Positions 1 through 13,400 of a DNA stretch of 31,430 nt are shown piece by piece. Position 1 is the first letter of the stretch. Each line of letters starts with the position of its first letter. The stretch spans positions 313,222 through 344,651 of the forward strand of contig BLXT01001270.1 in the NCBI GenBank assembly GCA_019648995.1, read 5' to 3'. This DNA comes from Plakobranchus ocellatus (taxonomy: Eukaryota; Mollusca; Gastropoda; Plakobranchidae). Position numbers and translations under genes: made by a program. A model generated the notes under the pieces. The model saw nothing but the letters and a program-made list of their open reading frames with translations. It had not been told where the DNA came from and did no database searches.

Positions 1-3000
1 TAATTAATCTGTACTCCCTTCCTCGTATTTTTTTTTTTTTTTTTGATTTGAATCTTTGATCAAACAAAACATAACAAAAATGCCTTCACTAATTAGCCTA
101 TTCTTTCCACTTATCAACCGGTATATAGAACTACATTTTTATTATTATTTTTTTAATAACAGACGTCATTATGCTTTCTCAGGTTTATGTGATGTATGGC
201 TTCTTAATGAAATATGGAAAGTATTTGCAACATAAAGAATTATACTGGCTTAAATATTTGTATTACATGTCATGAAATGATCATATTCGTGTGAAATCAA
301 AATGTCAAAAAACTGCTTTCAGTGTCACATTTGAAAGCAAAATTTTGCAAAATGAGTTGAGTTGTGATAAAGATTAAGATTGAAAAAAAGTTAAAGTCTT
401 TAATTAAAGAACTAAAGATCACTTTCATTCTATAACATGTGTATAGAAAGTTCTACATATAGAAAAATTGATAGTTGTACAAAAATTATTCATTTTGTCT
501 CTTCTAGTTTAGTGTTTTCAATTAAAACAAATCACATAGATCTGCAACTGGTGTGATTTTGTGTGCTGCTAATTTTTTGTTTTTCACTCATAGATCTCAC
601 ATTTCCTATAGATGCTGAAGTTTGCAATCACTAAGGGCATTCCAAGTAAAACATTGTATGTCATAGGTCTCTCATATAATGACTAGGTGTACCAATTGCC
701 TTGAAGCACTGTGTCTTTCTTATGAAATAAGAATAATAATGTGACTTTTATTTAAAATACTTAGCATCATGATTAAGATGAATATATTTATATAATCATG
801 TACTTTGAATTTATGGATGTGGTCATTTATGGCTAAGTCACACTTGGATCTTTTTTGAAAAACTGATACAAATTTTTTGCACTTGAAATGCTGCCTATGT
901 AATGGTATGTAATATTGTAGTAAGCCTATTGAATCAAAAATAAACTTTTTAAAGTGTATTTATTCCTATATCAATTGTAGGCCTACTATAGGCTTAGAAA
1001 TGGACTGAATCTCTATTCTGTTCATTTGTGTGCTAAACTCAAATTCTAATCCTGACAGAACCAAGTCGATTTTTGTTTCTTCCTATTCATGTGTGAAAGT
1101 GTTTGTGAAAATCAGTTTCAGTTGTAAGAATTAGAGGAGGGCAAGTTAGACAAAGCAAAAATGACTGCTAGAGTTTACTAGTGAATCTCACTGCTGAAAT
1201 TTACTCTAGATTATTCACTTTGTCTTAACAATCCATACTTTGAATGTGTTCATCAATTTTTATGGGGTTTTTGACTGGGTTAAAGTAAGCATTAAAGTGT
1301 TATTGTGGTTTCTTTTCGTTGTTCATGTATAGAGAGTCTTTCAATATAAACGCACTACCTACAGAGTTAGGCATATAAAATATTTCAATGTTTTTCCTGC
1401 TGTGCACATTTTGTATACTCTCCTAGTTTCCACTGAATCCTTGCCTGATCAAGGCCAGAAAACCTGAGATCACCACACAAAAACTCCTTATACCATCTCA
1501 AGCTTCAATATTTTGTATCTTCCTTCTTATTAAAAGGTATTGGATAAGACCTCGAATATGCTCACGAGAAAAAAATATATCGATTTTTGACTGCTTTCCA
1601 ACTTCTCATATAAATAACTGTAATCAGTTAATCATGTGTCCTGAAAAATCAAGTTTCTGATTAATTGAGGTGATATTTTCCCAACCACTGTGAAATAAAA
1701 AAAAAACAACTGTTTTTGGATAACAATAACATTATTACCTACCTTTTTTGCTTTATTTTTGCTTTATCTACAGAGTGCTGTGTACTTATCTTTTTGTTAT
1801 AGCTTATTCATGAAAGAAAATAGTATTAGTGTTATGGAAAAAGTGCAATGTTTCCTTTTGCTTATGCAAGGCTTAAAATTAAAATGTGGTTAGTAAGAAA
1901 AGGTCCAGCATTTCTATAGCATATGCCAGACTTACATTTTGATTTTGTCCAGTTTAATTTTCTCTTTTAGCAAAACTGAAATTTTATGAATGGCTAACAT
2001 TATAAAGACAGCCTACATGTATTAATTTAAAATATGTTAGGCTTAATAATCACAATAACTACGCATACATGTAATTATTCAAGCATGTTTCATTCAGAAG
2101 GAATTCATCTATGTTGTTAGCAGTGCAAAAGTTGAGCAACAGAGGGCTTAGAAGTGGAAAGAAAATAGAAATATATCTTATTGTCTTTTCTTTTACATCT
2201 CGTTTAATCTTTTATGTTATTAATTCTAGTTATTACTTCTTAGCTACAATTACATGTAGCTTATTATTGTTGCCTAATCATTTTGGTTTTATATATAATT
2301 TTCAGGCTTGTTATATATTGTTGATCTTGTTAAAAATTTAATGTTTTGTTTTTTGTTTTTGTAAACATTTCTGTTGGTATGTGATACACACATGTAGCTT
2401 GTGAACATTTATGCGCTGCCACATAGTTTGTATCAATTCTCTCTTTTTATTGTCACAGCCATACACATCTATTTTCTCTGAGTAATGTAATAGAGACTTT
2501 ACGTGACAAGGATCTTTCTTGCTGCCTTTGTTCAAGAAACACATCATACTTTTACAGGTTGACTTATGTGTTCTTGCTTAAGATTTCTAAAACATATTTA
2601 ATGGTAGATGTTTAGTCAAATATTTTGTCTGTTATATATTTTGTCAGTATCAAATTGTTATCGCTATTTTGTTACATTACTTTGTTATAGCTATGAAATA
2701 TGATCATTTTCATCACTGCTACCAATATCATAATTATTATGTTTTTGCTGAGTATACTAAGTCTTTGAAAGTTGAACTTTAGAATTTTTTTTACGTGTGT
2801 CTAGTTATAATAATGAATAATACCTCGACAATTTGTGATATTTTTAATCTTTGTTATAATAGGCACAATATTAATTTTGACACAGTCTGTGGGAGATCTT
2901 CATATTTTTTATTTGGGTATAAGATTGTGACACCTCTATTCATTAAGAATTAAAAGTTTGTACATTAAAACATCTACATGTATTTAATACATGTTAACAT

Positions 3001-5760
3001 CATTAATGCTAATCATTGCTTACAAATCCGGATTTAGTAATGCTACATATTTTTTTAATAAACCTACATATATATATACATTGGGTACTTCAACATCGTC
3101 ATTCGCCCGTTGTGTTGAGGAAGATTTCATAATGATGCCCGTGAATACTATGTTATGATCAGGACAATTGTACATGTATTTTGTCTTCATCAAGATTACT
3201 TATTTTTGGTTATTTGTATTAAGTAAAAAAAAAAAAATTAATTCCTACTTAAACTTACAGTACATCGATGGATTTCCAAATTTTGCATGAAAGTTTTAAT
3301 GAAATATTTTGCATGGACAACTTTTTCATGTATAAGTAGGTACAAGAGATTGTAATCTTTTTTGAGGGGCTGTGACTTTTCCTACATAGAGGAGTACATA
3401 CAACATGTAGTTTCTCCAATTCATTTTATTTGAGATTTTGAAGTCAGTCTCCTAACTTTTATTATACCTGGTGCATTTTTACTCTTTGCAACCTTGACAG
3501 TCAGTATGGAAAATTTTACAATGATGAAGGAAATAAAATTATCAAATGAAAAATGACGTCCCCTCATCACATCCGAAGCAATGTAGTTTAAATATTACAT
3601 TTAATATCTGATGATCAATTAGTTTCAATGCCAGTCTATTAATACATAATATGTAACTTGCGTATCATTCTAGAAAAGTAATCTTGTAAAATCTAATCTT
3701 TACTTATAGAATTTACCTTTTTTTTGCACAATAAAATTGTAAACCTTTTGTATTTTGAGGTAAGTAAAGGTCATAAAAATAAATGACAGCTGGATTTTTC
3801 CTGTGGCATTACCATGTCTATTAAAAAGTATTATTCATTAATTTCTTTTTTTTAAAGGATGTTTTTTTTTTAATTCTATTCAACAGTGTGGGCTTAAGGT
3901 AGTTAAAGCTAAGTACATGTGCACTATAGTATGAGCATCAAGCTGATTTTTTTTTCCCTTTGTCAACTGGATTTGCAACTGTACAATAATGAAGTGTCTT
4001 ATTTTTCGCCATTGGTGTACATGTAAGAATTATTACCACCAATATTATTATTATTCTTATATCTGTATTGGCATCATTTTTTTTCTTCTTCTTTTTTTGT
4101 CTGTTTGCTTAGGCCCACTACAACCCGTATCTTGAATGCAAGGCAATGTTTTGACTCTTGCATTTGATTAATACTTACATAAATTAAACAAGGTTTTCCT
4201 CCTGTTTCTTCAAGGGTTTGGTTGGAAAAGAAAAGAAAAAAAAAAATGAAAAGCAGGGACCTTCAAGTCATATGAATAATTGTTCTAAAATTGTGAATGT
4301 AAGCATTGAAACACGAAGAAGATAGCATACTGCAAGTTATGCATAAATTTACAGATGTCTTTTTTTTTTGTATATGAAAATGTGAACTATGTATACAGCA
4401 TGAGAAGATAAGGCATAGGGTGAAATTCTTTGAAGTGAGCTATAGGCTGGTGAACTTTTAGATAAAAAGAGAAAAAAAAAAAGATTTCATTTTCATGTCC
4501 TTACTTATCTCTCAGATATCTATTCAAGCTACATTGACAAAATTTGTACCATTCTAATTGAGAAATAAAACAACCATTCATGATTCATGAACAAACAAGA
4601 GAAACTCAAGCACAAATCTCTATGGAAATTTTGGATTTTTTTAATTCTCTAAGCGTTAACAAAAGTAAAAGTTGCATATCTATAGACAAATTTGGATGGA
4701 GACATTCTGTGTATAAGCTTAAGCCAATAGCTTGGAACTCTGTTTGCAACTCAAGTATTCCAAACTATGACACATGCTTGTTTTACCTAAATATGTATTT
4801 ATATCCAAAATTTTGCTGGCCTAGATTTGATAGAAGTTCAATTCCTGTAGTTACACCATAAAAGACTTTTGATGATAATCATTCATTTGTTATCCTTTAA
4901 CTTGTATGTCTATGTCCTATTTTGGTATAAAAATCAAATGCATATACTGCTAAGAGAGTTCTTATTCTTCTGTAAAAATCATTTTTTGTCTGATGCACAT
5001 TATTATGTCAATGTATTAAAATGAACTTAAAGGAAGGATTTGGATCATTCATTAATCAAAGCAATCAGCGGATGAAAGTCTTTGTGAACACCTCTGAAAC
5101 TTTTAAATGTGTAGCACTAGCAGTCCTAAAAAAAGAGCCAAGATGCAGGTATGCCATCGCGTTCTAAATAAAAAAAGCTCTAAAGGCATGTTACAGATTC
5201 TCTGTACATTAAGCAATGGTAATTTTTTTTTTTTATATGAAATTCAGTTCTTTAAATATTAAATAAATTCACCTCGACCCATTTTGTATGACGGCTACAA
5301 ATATAAGTTTACTACACAAAGAGCATCATTTACTCTGCTACATAAACTTGTTATTGCCTTCTGTTAAATGCGGCTTGTCAATAAACAGTGTATTTCCCTT
5401 TATCTACGCATTGTCAACAATTTTGATACCAACACAAAGCGATAATTGCAATGCTTAAGATGTTTTAGTTTTAAGTTTTTTTAGCTGATGTATTTACCAA
5501 TAAAAAAAAAAAAATGTATATTTTTACGCAGCATCTTTTAAAATTAAGCTTTACCATTATAACATTTTCTTTCAGGGAGCAACAAGTGTGCTCTTTGCTT
5601 ACTTGTTGGCTTTTTTTTTCCAGATCTTTTTATTTTTACCTCACAACCAAATTGTCTAACAAACTGGTTCTTACATTGCTCAAAAGATTGCAGAAATACA
5701 TGATGTATATTACATTGACGAGTGGATTTTGAAATAAAGGTTTTAAAATGCATTGTATAT
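1..5760 (+). other. Non-coding T-rich region, possibly 3' UTR or last intron of a convergent gene
   Basis: No exon can be supported on either strand; open frames are all under 100 codons and resemble nothing. The plus strand is T-rich, with many AATAAA hexamers (for example near 938, 3731, 5383 and 5733) and many ACATGTA motifs up to about 4.1 kb. The AATAAA at 5733-5738 is followed by a TTGTATATT element, a plausible 3' end. These hints suit the tail of a plus-strand gene starting before the window, but do not prove it. Confidence 0.3.
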
Positions 5761-7101
5761 TCGCCTTCCTCGTTTTTATTTTATTATAATAAATTTTATT
5801 TAGGCTTTCAAAAAACTGTTATACTTTTGTTAATGGTTATAATAGAAAAATGTATTGAAAAGCGTTTTTTTCCATTATTGCATTATCGTGAAAACCAAAT
5901 CTACTTCATAATCTACAAAATTTTCATCTTATTTTTTTTTTGTGGGGACAGGAATTACATGAGGCTGTAATGATTCATTGACATTTATTGTCACTATCAG
6001 TATCAGTAGTTCAGATTCATATTAGCCTCGGTCAAAAACCTAAATTATACTAGGACTTAAATTGAATAATACTCTGCCGTGAATGTATATTTATCTTATT
6101 TGAAAAATAATCAAGTGTCAAAGGGTAAGTTAGCCACCTCAGGCCATGTCTTGAGAAAACTGAGTAAGCTCGATTGTGAGCATAGTCTTAATCAAGGGGA
6201 AAGATTCCGATAATTGAGAGCTGAATGCTTAAAGAGGAGGAGCTTGAAAGTGAAGGAGATTAATTCTCTGTTTGCTAAGGTGGATCATTAATTCAGTTCT
6301 CAACAAAATTAAGAATTAGTTAAGACGTTAACTGTGATATACATGCCTAGAAGTAGAATGCATTAATGAATTGGATCAAAATATTCTATTTTTGCTATGG
6401 ACAATCCAACGCTTGTAGCATGCTTCTGGTGTACCCTTATCAACCACAGGAATAAAGTATCTGTTGTTATGTGTTTCAAGGTTTCAAGTTTACAGCTTAA
6501 TTTCTTTTCCCAGGACGTTTTCTGTTAATCGAAATTGCCATCCTGATCATGACAATTATAAAAAGTACTTAGGGTTTATTCACTTCTCTTCTACTTGCCT
6601 TACTTTTGCTTTGACTTTTTGTCATTTCAATATTCCTTGTATACTTTCAAAACAATTCTAATATTTTTTTTTCTTATAGGCTTCCTTGACCATTTTCAAG
6701 ACTCAATAGAGAAAATTGATTTCTAATAATAGGTCTACTTTTAAGAATGGATAAAACTGAAACTTCTCTAAAAAGATAAAGCTAGTCCCATCTTGATCTA
6801 AGTGTCGCAGAAACAGGTGAGGGCAAAAACTAAGCAGCACTTTTTTTCTTTTCTCTTTTTGTTTTTTTTTTTATGCATCAACATTCTCTTTTAACTACTT
6901 ATTATCAATTCTTTTTTTCATATAGCTATCCTAAATTCACTGTATTTAGACTGGACAATACTTTCTTCACAAAAAAAAAAAGCCAAGAATACTTTCAGTC
7001 AAAGCTGCAGAAGTGTACGTTATCTTTAATAATGTATTATACAATACTTTTGCAATTTTAAATATACATTACTGAATGATACAACAAGAGCTGAGTCATA
7101 A
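5761..7101. other. AT-rich spacer between possible convergent transcripts
   Basis: T runs (around 5931, 6842 and 6861), a few short open frames, and no recognised gene, RNA or repeat family. Confidence 0.4.
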
Positions 7102-7107
7102 TTTAAT
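7102..7107 (-). promoter_or_regulatory. Possible CENP-I polyadenylation signal (ATTAAA)
   Basis: ATTAAA on the minus strand, about 172 nt beyond the stop codon. It is the commonest variant of AATAAA. No canonical AATAAA lies closer on this strand. Only the position and hexamer support it. Confidence 0.3.
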
Positions 7108-7278
7108 AAGGCAATGAAGAAGTCAGACTTTTTTTTTTTTGGTAAGTTTCATCATACATAGATAAATGTACAGGTGTATAAGGAAATAAGGTGTGTTATA
7201 TCATATCATTATATTATACAATGCATAGGTTTATACAAAATTGAAGCAAGGAAGAATTGCATCGCACATCGAGAGTCC

Positions 7279-7407
7279 TTATGGTCTCACGGAGTCCTCG
7301 AAACCCTGCTCTGCAGGCTTGCGACTCTTCAGATTCATGTCTACCAGTTCTTTGAATTGTGGAAAGCCTTCTCGGTCCAGAAACTGAAGATAAATTTCCT
7401 TGAATTT
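7279..7407 (-). CDS. CENPI: CENP-I exon 19 (coding), residues 748-789 and stop
   Basis: The acceptor is CATTCCTCCAG, phase 0, and the stop TAA is at 7281-7279. FKEIYLQFLDREGFPQFKEL aligns with the last conserved helix of human CENP-I (WYLDYLFSQGLQGLKLFI), followed by a short polar tail. Confidence 0.88.
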   Translation of the reverse strand, partial: KFKEIYLQFLDREGFPQFKELVDMNLKSRKPAEQGFEDSVRP

Positions 7408-10400
7408 CTGGAGGAATGGACACAATTAAAAATTCAATCTTTGCACTGGAACAAGGCGCAATGTCTTGTGTGTACTTATGAATAGGTGAGTTATTGGGGC
7501 AGAAAATCATGGCAAAATGGGGCACACTTCTTCAGATATACTATTAAATACCCTAAAACAATATAAGTAATCTTTAATAAAACAAACAAAGCAGTTAAAT
7601 GTATAGACTATGTTATTAATAACAGGATAGGTTGGGGGAAGGGGAAGCAAAGATATAGAATTTTTTTCTTGTTTTCCTCTCTTTTTGAAAATGACTTATA
7701 CCATTCAATTAAACTCACAAAGCATTACAAACCTCGATCTGGGTGGGATGAACTTTGCTCTCTGTGCCTTGAGCCTGTGAGAGTAAATACATTGATAAAC
7801 AAGACAATAATCATGACAAACCAATGATCTCACACAATGGAAAATCATCACACAACATTGATGAGCTAAAGATCAGAAAACATTCCTGAATCATAATAGA
7901 AGAATTAAGTTAGGGAGCATGAGTGCTTTACTTAAGATTTCATTATTGCTCTTTTCCAAGATATGGAAGAAAAAAAATAGTGCACTAAAATATCAGGGTT
8001 TTTCTCTGAAAGACAGAAAACTAGCATTTTTAAATGGCTGCCAAATTATAATTTCTCTAGAATATGAAGATAATGGTGTCTGTGCTATTAAAAAAATTTC
8101 TTAAGACTAGTTGGATGTAAATGGAGAAGAGTTTTAAAGGCCCAAAAAAATATAAAAACTTGAACAATATTGCACAAGGTCCTAGTTTCCCCATTTCTCA
8201 GTTCATTTACGGTCAAATTACCAGCACAAACATTTGTGCAAAAGCAATTCATTTGAGCTGATTTCAAAATAAATTACAAAATCAGATTTCTGATTTCTAT
8301 TTTCAACAAAGATTTTTTTCTCCTATCTATTTTAGTGAAGGAAAGAAAAAGCATAAAGAAAATAAGAATTGTCAGGACAAGACAAACAAATGAATATTTC
8401 TCTAGAAGTGAGAAGTCCAGAAGAAGAATGCTTACATGAACTGACATTTAAAAAAATTTCTACAAGGTCTACTTGTAGAAAGGCGGAGGTGTATAGATGA
8501 TTCTTCAATTACTTTTTATAGAGCAACAGATAATTATTGGTCATAAGAATAGCTATGAAGGGTATTTTTTTCTCTTTTATACATATAATTTTTTTTTATC
8601 CACATATCTTTCCATGACACATTCATGTCCTTTTCGCCCTGCCTTTATCTCATTCATCCTCCTCTGTGTATCTCTCCATTTATTTTTCTCTCTGAAGTCT
8701 ATCTGTCCGTCTTTCTCTCTAGCTGCCTCTCTCACTTTTCCCTCTGACCATCTCCCCTTCCCCCTCTGCTCTCATCCCTTACCTCAGACAAAAACTTGTA
8801 AGCCAGCCCTAGAAACGCTGGACCCTGAAAAACAGTCAGTGCCTTTGAGTGGAGGGTCGGCTCAATGTGTTTGGGCAACCGATAGTCCATACACATGGAC
8901 GAGTGGAGACGTTTGCGTTGAGAAAACATACGACCTGGGGGCAAGAAAAACAGCAATGAAGTGATTTTTAAACTCTGAAACAGATTCATCATACAATGTG
9001 ATAGTAGTCTCCCATAGGAATGAAAATTTCTGCAAATACTCAACAAAAAAAAACATGCAAGCAAAGCCTGCAAGCATCAGGGAAAACAATGACATATATT
9101 TTTTACAACACTGAATATCATGACTTTCACAAAAATGCATTGATCTGTTAGTTTCCCAACTTGCTTCTACAGGTCTCCAAAGGCTGCACAGAACCTTGCA
9201 AAAGGCCAAAGTAATCTGTGGATTGTTAGAAGCCATTTTGGTGGATTTTTTTTTTCTTCCTTTGCCCTCCTCACAACCCCCTCCCCCCCTCCCAAAACCA
9301 TCAAAACAAAAATAAGAGAGAACCCTTTTTTTGTGTGTGTTAAAAACAAATTATTTAAACTTAAAACATATTATCCACACTTCCTCGGCTTCATGGTCAA
9401 CCATTGGCCCATGTTTGAAAATAAAATATTTTACATCTGAGAAACAGTAAGACCATATTTTTAGTCAACATCAATCTAGTGAAACTGTTTTAACATCCGA
9501 CTTTTTGCCTCAAATACCACCACACAAGTTGCTTCTGAATACAACTTTTGCATTTTTTTTTTTCCACACTTTTAATTTAGATAAACATACGTTTTTACTC
9601 CAAAAAATGAATAGGTCTCAAATTGGCTGAGCACACAAACTTTTTTTTTTTTGTAAAAGGTTTAATCATCTCATTTTATTTCTATCAATAGCTTGTCTTT
9701 GCTACTTTAGGTCAACATCAATTTTCTAGAGTGTGATTACAAACTGTGACAGGTACAAGTGTGTAATTGATGTCATTCTCAATAAGGTACTCTTGACAGT
9801 CTTGCAATGTTTGAAGCTAATTTTTCTCATGCCAATTCTTTTGCAAAATTTCTCTCTTTTTGGTGATGCTACAACATAAACTATTAGTTTGTTTTAAAGA
9901 GGAATTACTCTTGAGCATCTGCAGTAATGTTATCTCACCCTGCCACAATATTCCCATCACATCTAAGAGGACAGAGTTAAAAGCATCCAGCCCAAGCTTG
10001 TGGCTGACCGAGCCTGGAGACTGGCCAACATCGTCTCCATGTGTAGGAAAGGAGCTGACCGTGTCAAATAGCATGTACTGCATGCTCTGTCCGGCTGACC
10101 TTTGTCCTGCTTCCCTCAGGGTGGTGATAGAGGAGCGAAACCTGACAAGAAACACAAGAATGGTACAGTCACTTCTGGAAATCAGATAAACTTTAGATGA
10201 ACCCTAAATTTATTTATTTATGTTTGATGCTGAAAGAATCCTTTTTCAGTGCATATCCTGTTCACAACAAGGTGATTTCAGGCTTTTACGCTCTCTGTCA
10301 GACCAGGGCGTTTATGGACAGAACTAAGTGTCCCTGCAGAAAGAGTGGGAAAGGTCAATCAAGGTTAATTGATTATGTGCTTAGACAAGACTGTTTCAAC

Positions 10401-13400
10401 CTTTACAAAAAAAAAAATTATTGAAAGCTAATTTTTTTTTTCATCCACTTTCATCCTTCAGTATTGCTTAAGTCTTTAAGCCTTACATGTTGACACAACT
10501 GCACACCAAGGCCAAGGTTGCAGGACAGTCTGACAACAGCAAGCGGTAGAAGAGCCGAGTGGGGAAACAAATCAAGGGCAGGCTGAATTTGGAGTACAGT
10601 TCAGAGATCTGAAGAAAAGGAATATCAGAGAAAATAAAAAGAAAACAATAGCATCTTCATTAATCACAAGTTTAGTAGGATTTCCTGAAATTGTAAGAGT
10701 TGCTAGTTTAATAAAATTTACTTTGGAGAAAACTTTAAAAAATATATGTAAATTTTTAAATGCATGTGAGTGACAAGAAAAGGCATCATATTTAGACAGA
10801 TCATATTTAATCCTTTATTCTTTTATCTGATCTGGAAAAATTGTGAACAAAAAAAGCTTACAACCTGTAAGATTATTTATTTGTAAACCATGAATGCCAC
10901 TGGCAACTTATGAAATATCCTAAAATTATTATGACACGGTATTGTATGCTTTTTTTTTCTTTTTAAAGCTTGGCAAAATTTAATGTTACTGAATCCTTTT
11001 GGACATTAATCATAATCTAACAAAATTGAGCTTAAAAAAGCAACATTGAAATATACTTTCAATTTCAGCGCAAATGAAGCATTGGCATGAGCTCATAATA
11101 ATCCTTCTGCTAGTGCTGGCTGATAAAATCAGCAAAATAAACATTTTATATACTTCTACCACTTCTAAGCATCACAAATTGACACTTGGGAACTCTAGAA
11201 TAAATCATCAATAACCATACAAGTATTGCTAAATATTTTTCTCGCCATTGCAAAATCGTTGTCATGCTCACCTTCTCCACGAACTCCAAAGCCGCTCTCT
11301 GTAGCAGCAAGTGGTCCCCTTCCATTCTCAAGCCTAGAACCAGGGCAGTGTCTAAACACTTGATGAGATATATGATCAAGTCTCTCACACTTGACTGGTC
11401 AGCCTCTCTCACACTGGACCGGTCAGCCTCTCTCGCACTGTCCTCAGACAAAACACTCTTGCTTGCTTCTGCCTGGCCTTCACCTTTAGAACTGAGCATT
11501 AGAGATATTTTTTTTAGAAAAGCAACAATACAAAAACTTTTTTTAAAAACTGATGCATGTCCTTTTATATGCTCTGAATACTAAGTCCTACACTGCCATC
11601 TTCATATTCAAGACAGTGATTTGTAATATAAAGACCACTGAATACATATGAACATCTATATGATGATTTATGTATTCAGAGCTGTATTTATGTATTTATA
11701 TATTATGTAGCTATAGAGCTGTAGCAAGAAAATACCCTTTAGACCTTGATCTCATATTTCCATGTTTTTGTATGGAAGGGGTTTATCATAGTCAGTTAAA
11801 AAATATAATGAAGGAACTTTTAGATCTACATTCTCAGGGATCTATATCTGATCTGTGCATGGGGGCTCTTTTCCTGCATGACTTAGTCTATCAGCTTTGA
11901 GCCAGGACTAATTAGAGAGTGATAGAGGGAGAAAGTCAAAGAAAGGAGTAGGAGTGAACAAATCTGAATAAACAGCTGTCAATAATTTAAGGACAGTAAG
12001 GCAGATCCATCCTCCTCTTTAACTATTGTCATTCCTGTTGATCATCTTTGGGGGTTAAAAAAAACAAAACAAAAAAACAACAACCTCAGGCCTAGATACA
12101 CCAGTGGGCCTGAATAGTAAATTGGACATTGAAAACCAAAAACTGTAGCAGCACGCATTTTTTCCCCATACCTTGAAGGCTTGCTTTTTGAGATTGCTGC
12201 TGATGCCGTGGTCGCACTCTTTTCAGACTGAGAGAAGAGAGTAGCCCAGTTGTGTAAGAGCTTGGTGAGCGAAGACACAAGACCAACCTGCATACAAGAT
12301 TGAAAAACCAGAAATATATACAGGTTAAGTTTTGCTGCGTTCAACGTCAATTTTTTTTTTCTCAGCACATGTTTAAAAACCAACATCCAGATGCATAATA
12401 AGCCAATGGAGTAAAAGATGTGTTGATTGAAAAAATAAATTGTGCAAAGTGCAAACAAAAATGCTATGCTTTTTATGGAAGGTAACAGAAATTGAGAGTC
12501 CTTCTTTTTATATGAATATGAATGGCTATAGGCATTGTTACCAGATGATTAAGAAAAACAGATATTTGTAAATATTAAGACCTTATCTTTACTCCATGTG
12601 CACCCTTACATACAACACAAACCCCTGAACAAATTAAAATTATCTGGTGCATTCTATTGAATGGTTAATGAATCGATATCACGTTAGGTATCAAAATTGA
12701 TATTCACAATAAAGGAGAAGCATTAAGAGAAAACATGCCCTTGGACAATGGATTTGATCATTGAAGGAATACATGGAGGGAGGGAGGGAGAGAGAAACAG
12801 ATAAAGAGAGCAGACAGAGTCAAGGATTTGACTAGAACTTTACAAAACACACACAGAAAAACCTGAAAGAAGAAGCAAAGAGGGGATAGCCCATGGCAGA
12901 GAAACAGTTGAGATAGAAAAAAGCAAAGGCTACTGATGTTTACTGGTATAATTGTGGCAAAACAAGTTTTAAATCTTAAACTGATTCTACATAACAACTG
13001 GTCTCAACACAGATTACATATGAAAGCATGACTGCCTGAAGTCAGGACCAAAACCAGGGAAAATCCCTGGCAGTTTAATGAGATTGGCAACTAAGCAGAC
13101 AGCATTTCACAAGTTGTGATGAGTCAGTTTGAGAACAGAACACACAAAAAAGGAAACCAACCTTGAGATAAACATCCGATGAGTAGTAGAGTCTCAACAC
13201 AGGCTGCAGAATATCAAAGTACAATTCTGAGGGTGGAGATGACAAAAGAAAATGATGGTGTGCTCACAAAGGGTATTGCAATGCATTAACACATCTGAAT
13301 TTCTACTACAATCATAGATAATTCAAATATAAGAATCTGTGAGCCGTTCATACAAAATGAATCATTCATGGTTATCACCCCATAAAATCCCAGAGCAAAA

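Noticed and set aside
4580..4861. 93-codon plus-strand open frame with a start codon
   Set aside because: No similarity, motif or splice context supports it, and a frame of this length is expected by chance in this much sequence.
7174..7485. 103-codon plus-strand open frame
   Set aside because: It lies antisense to CENP-I exon 19, whose minus-strand frame has clear family similarity and a proper acceptor and stop.
8497..8964. 155-codon plus-strand open frame, the longest in the window
   Set aside because: Much of it is low-complexity CT-rich sequence and its end is antisense to CENP-I exon 17.
9860..10189. 109-codon plus-strand open frame
   Set aside because: It is antisense to CENP-I exon 16 and resembles nothing; the minus-strand frame carries the conserved sequence.
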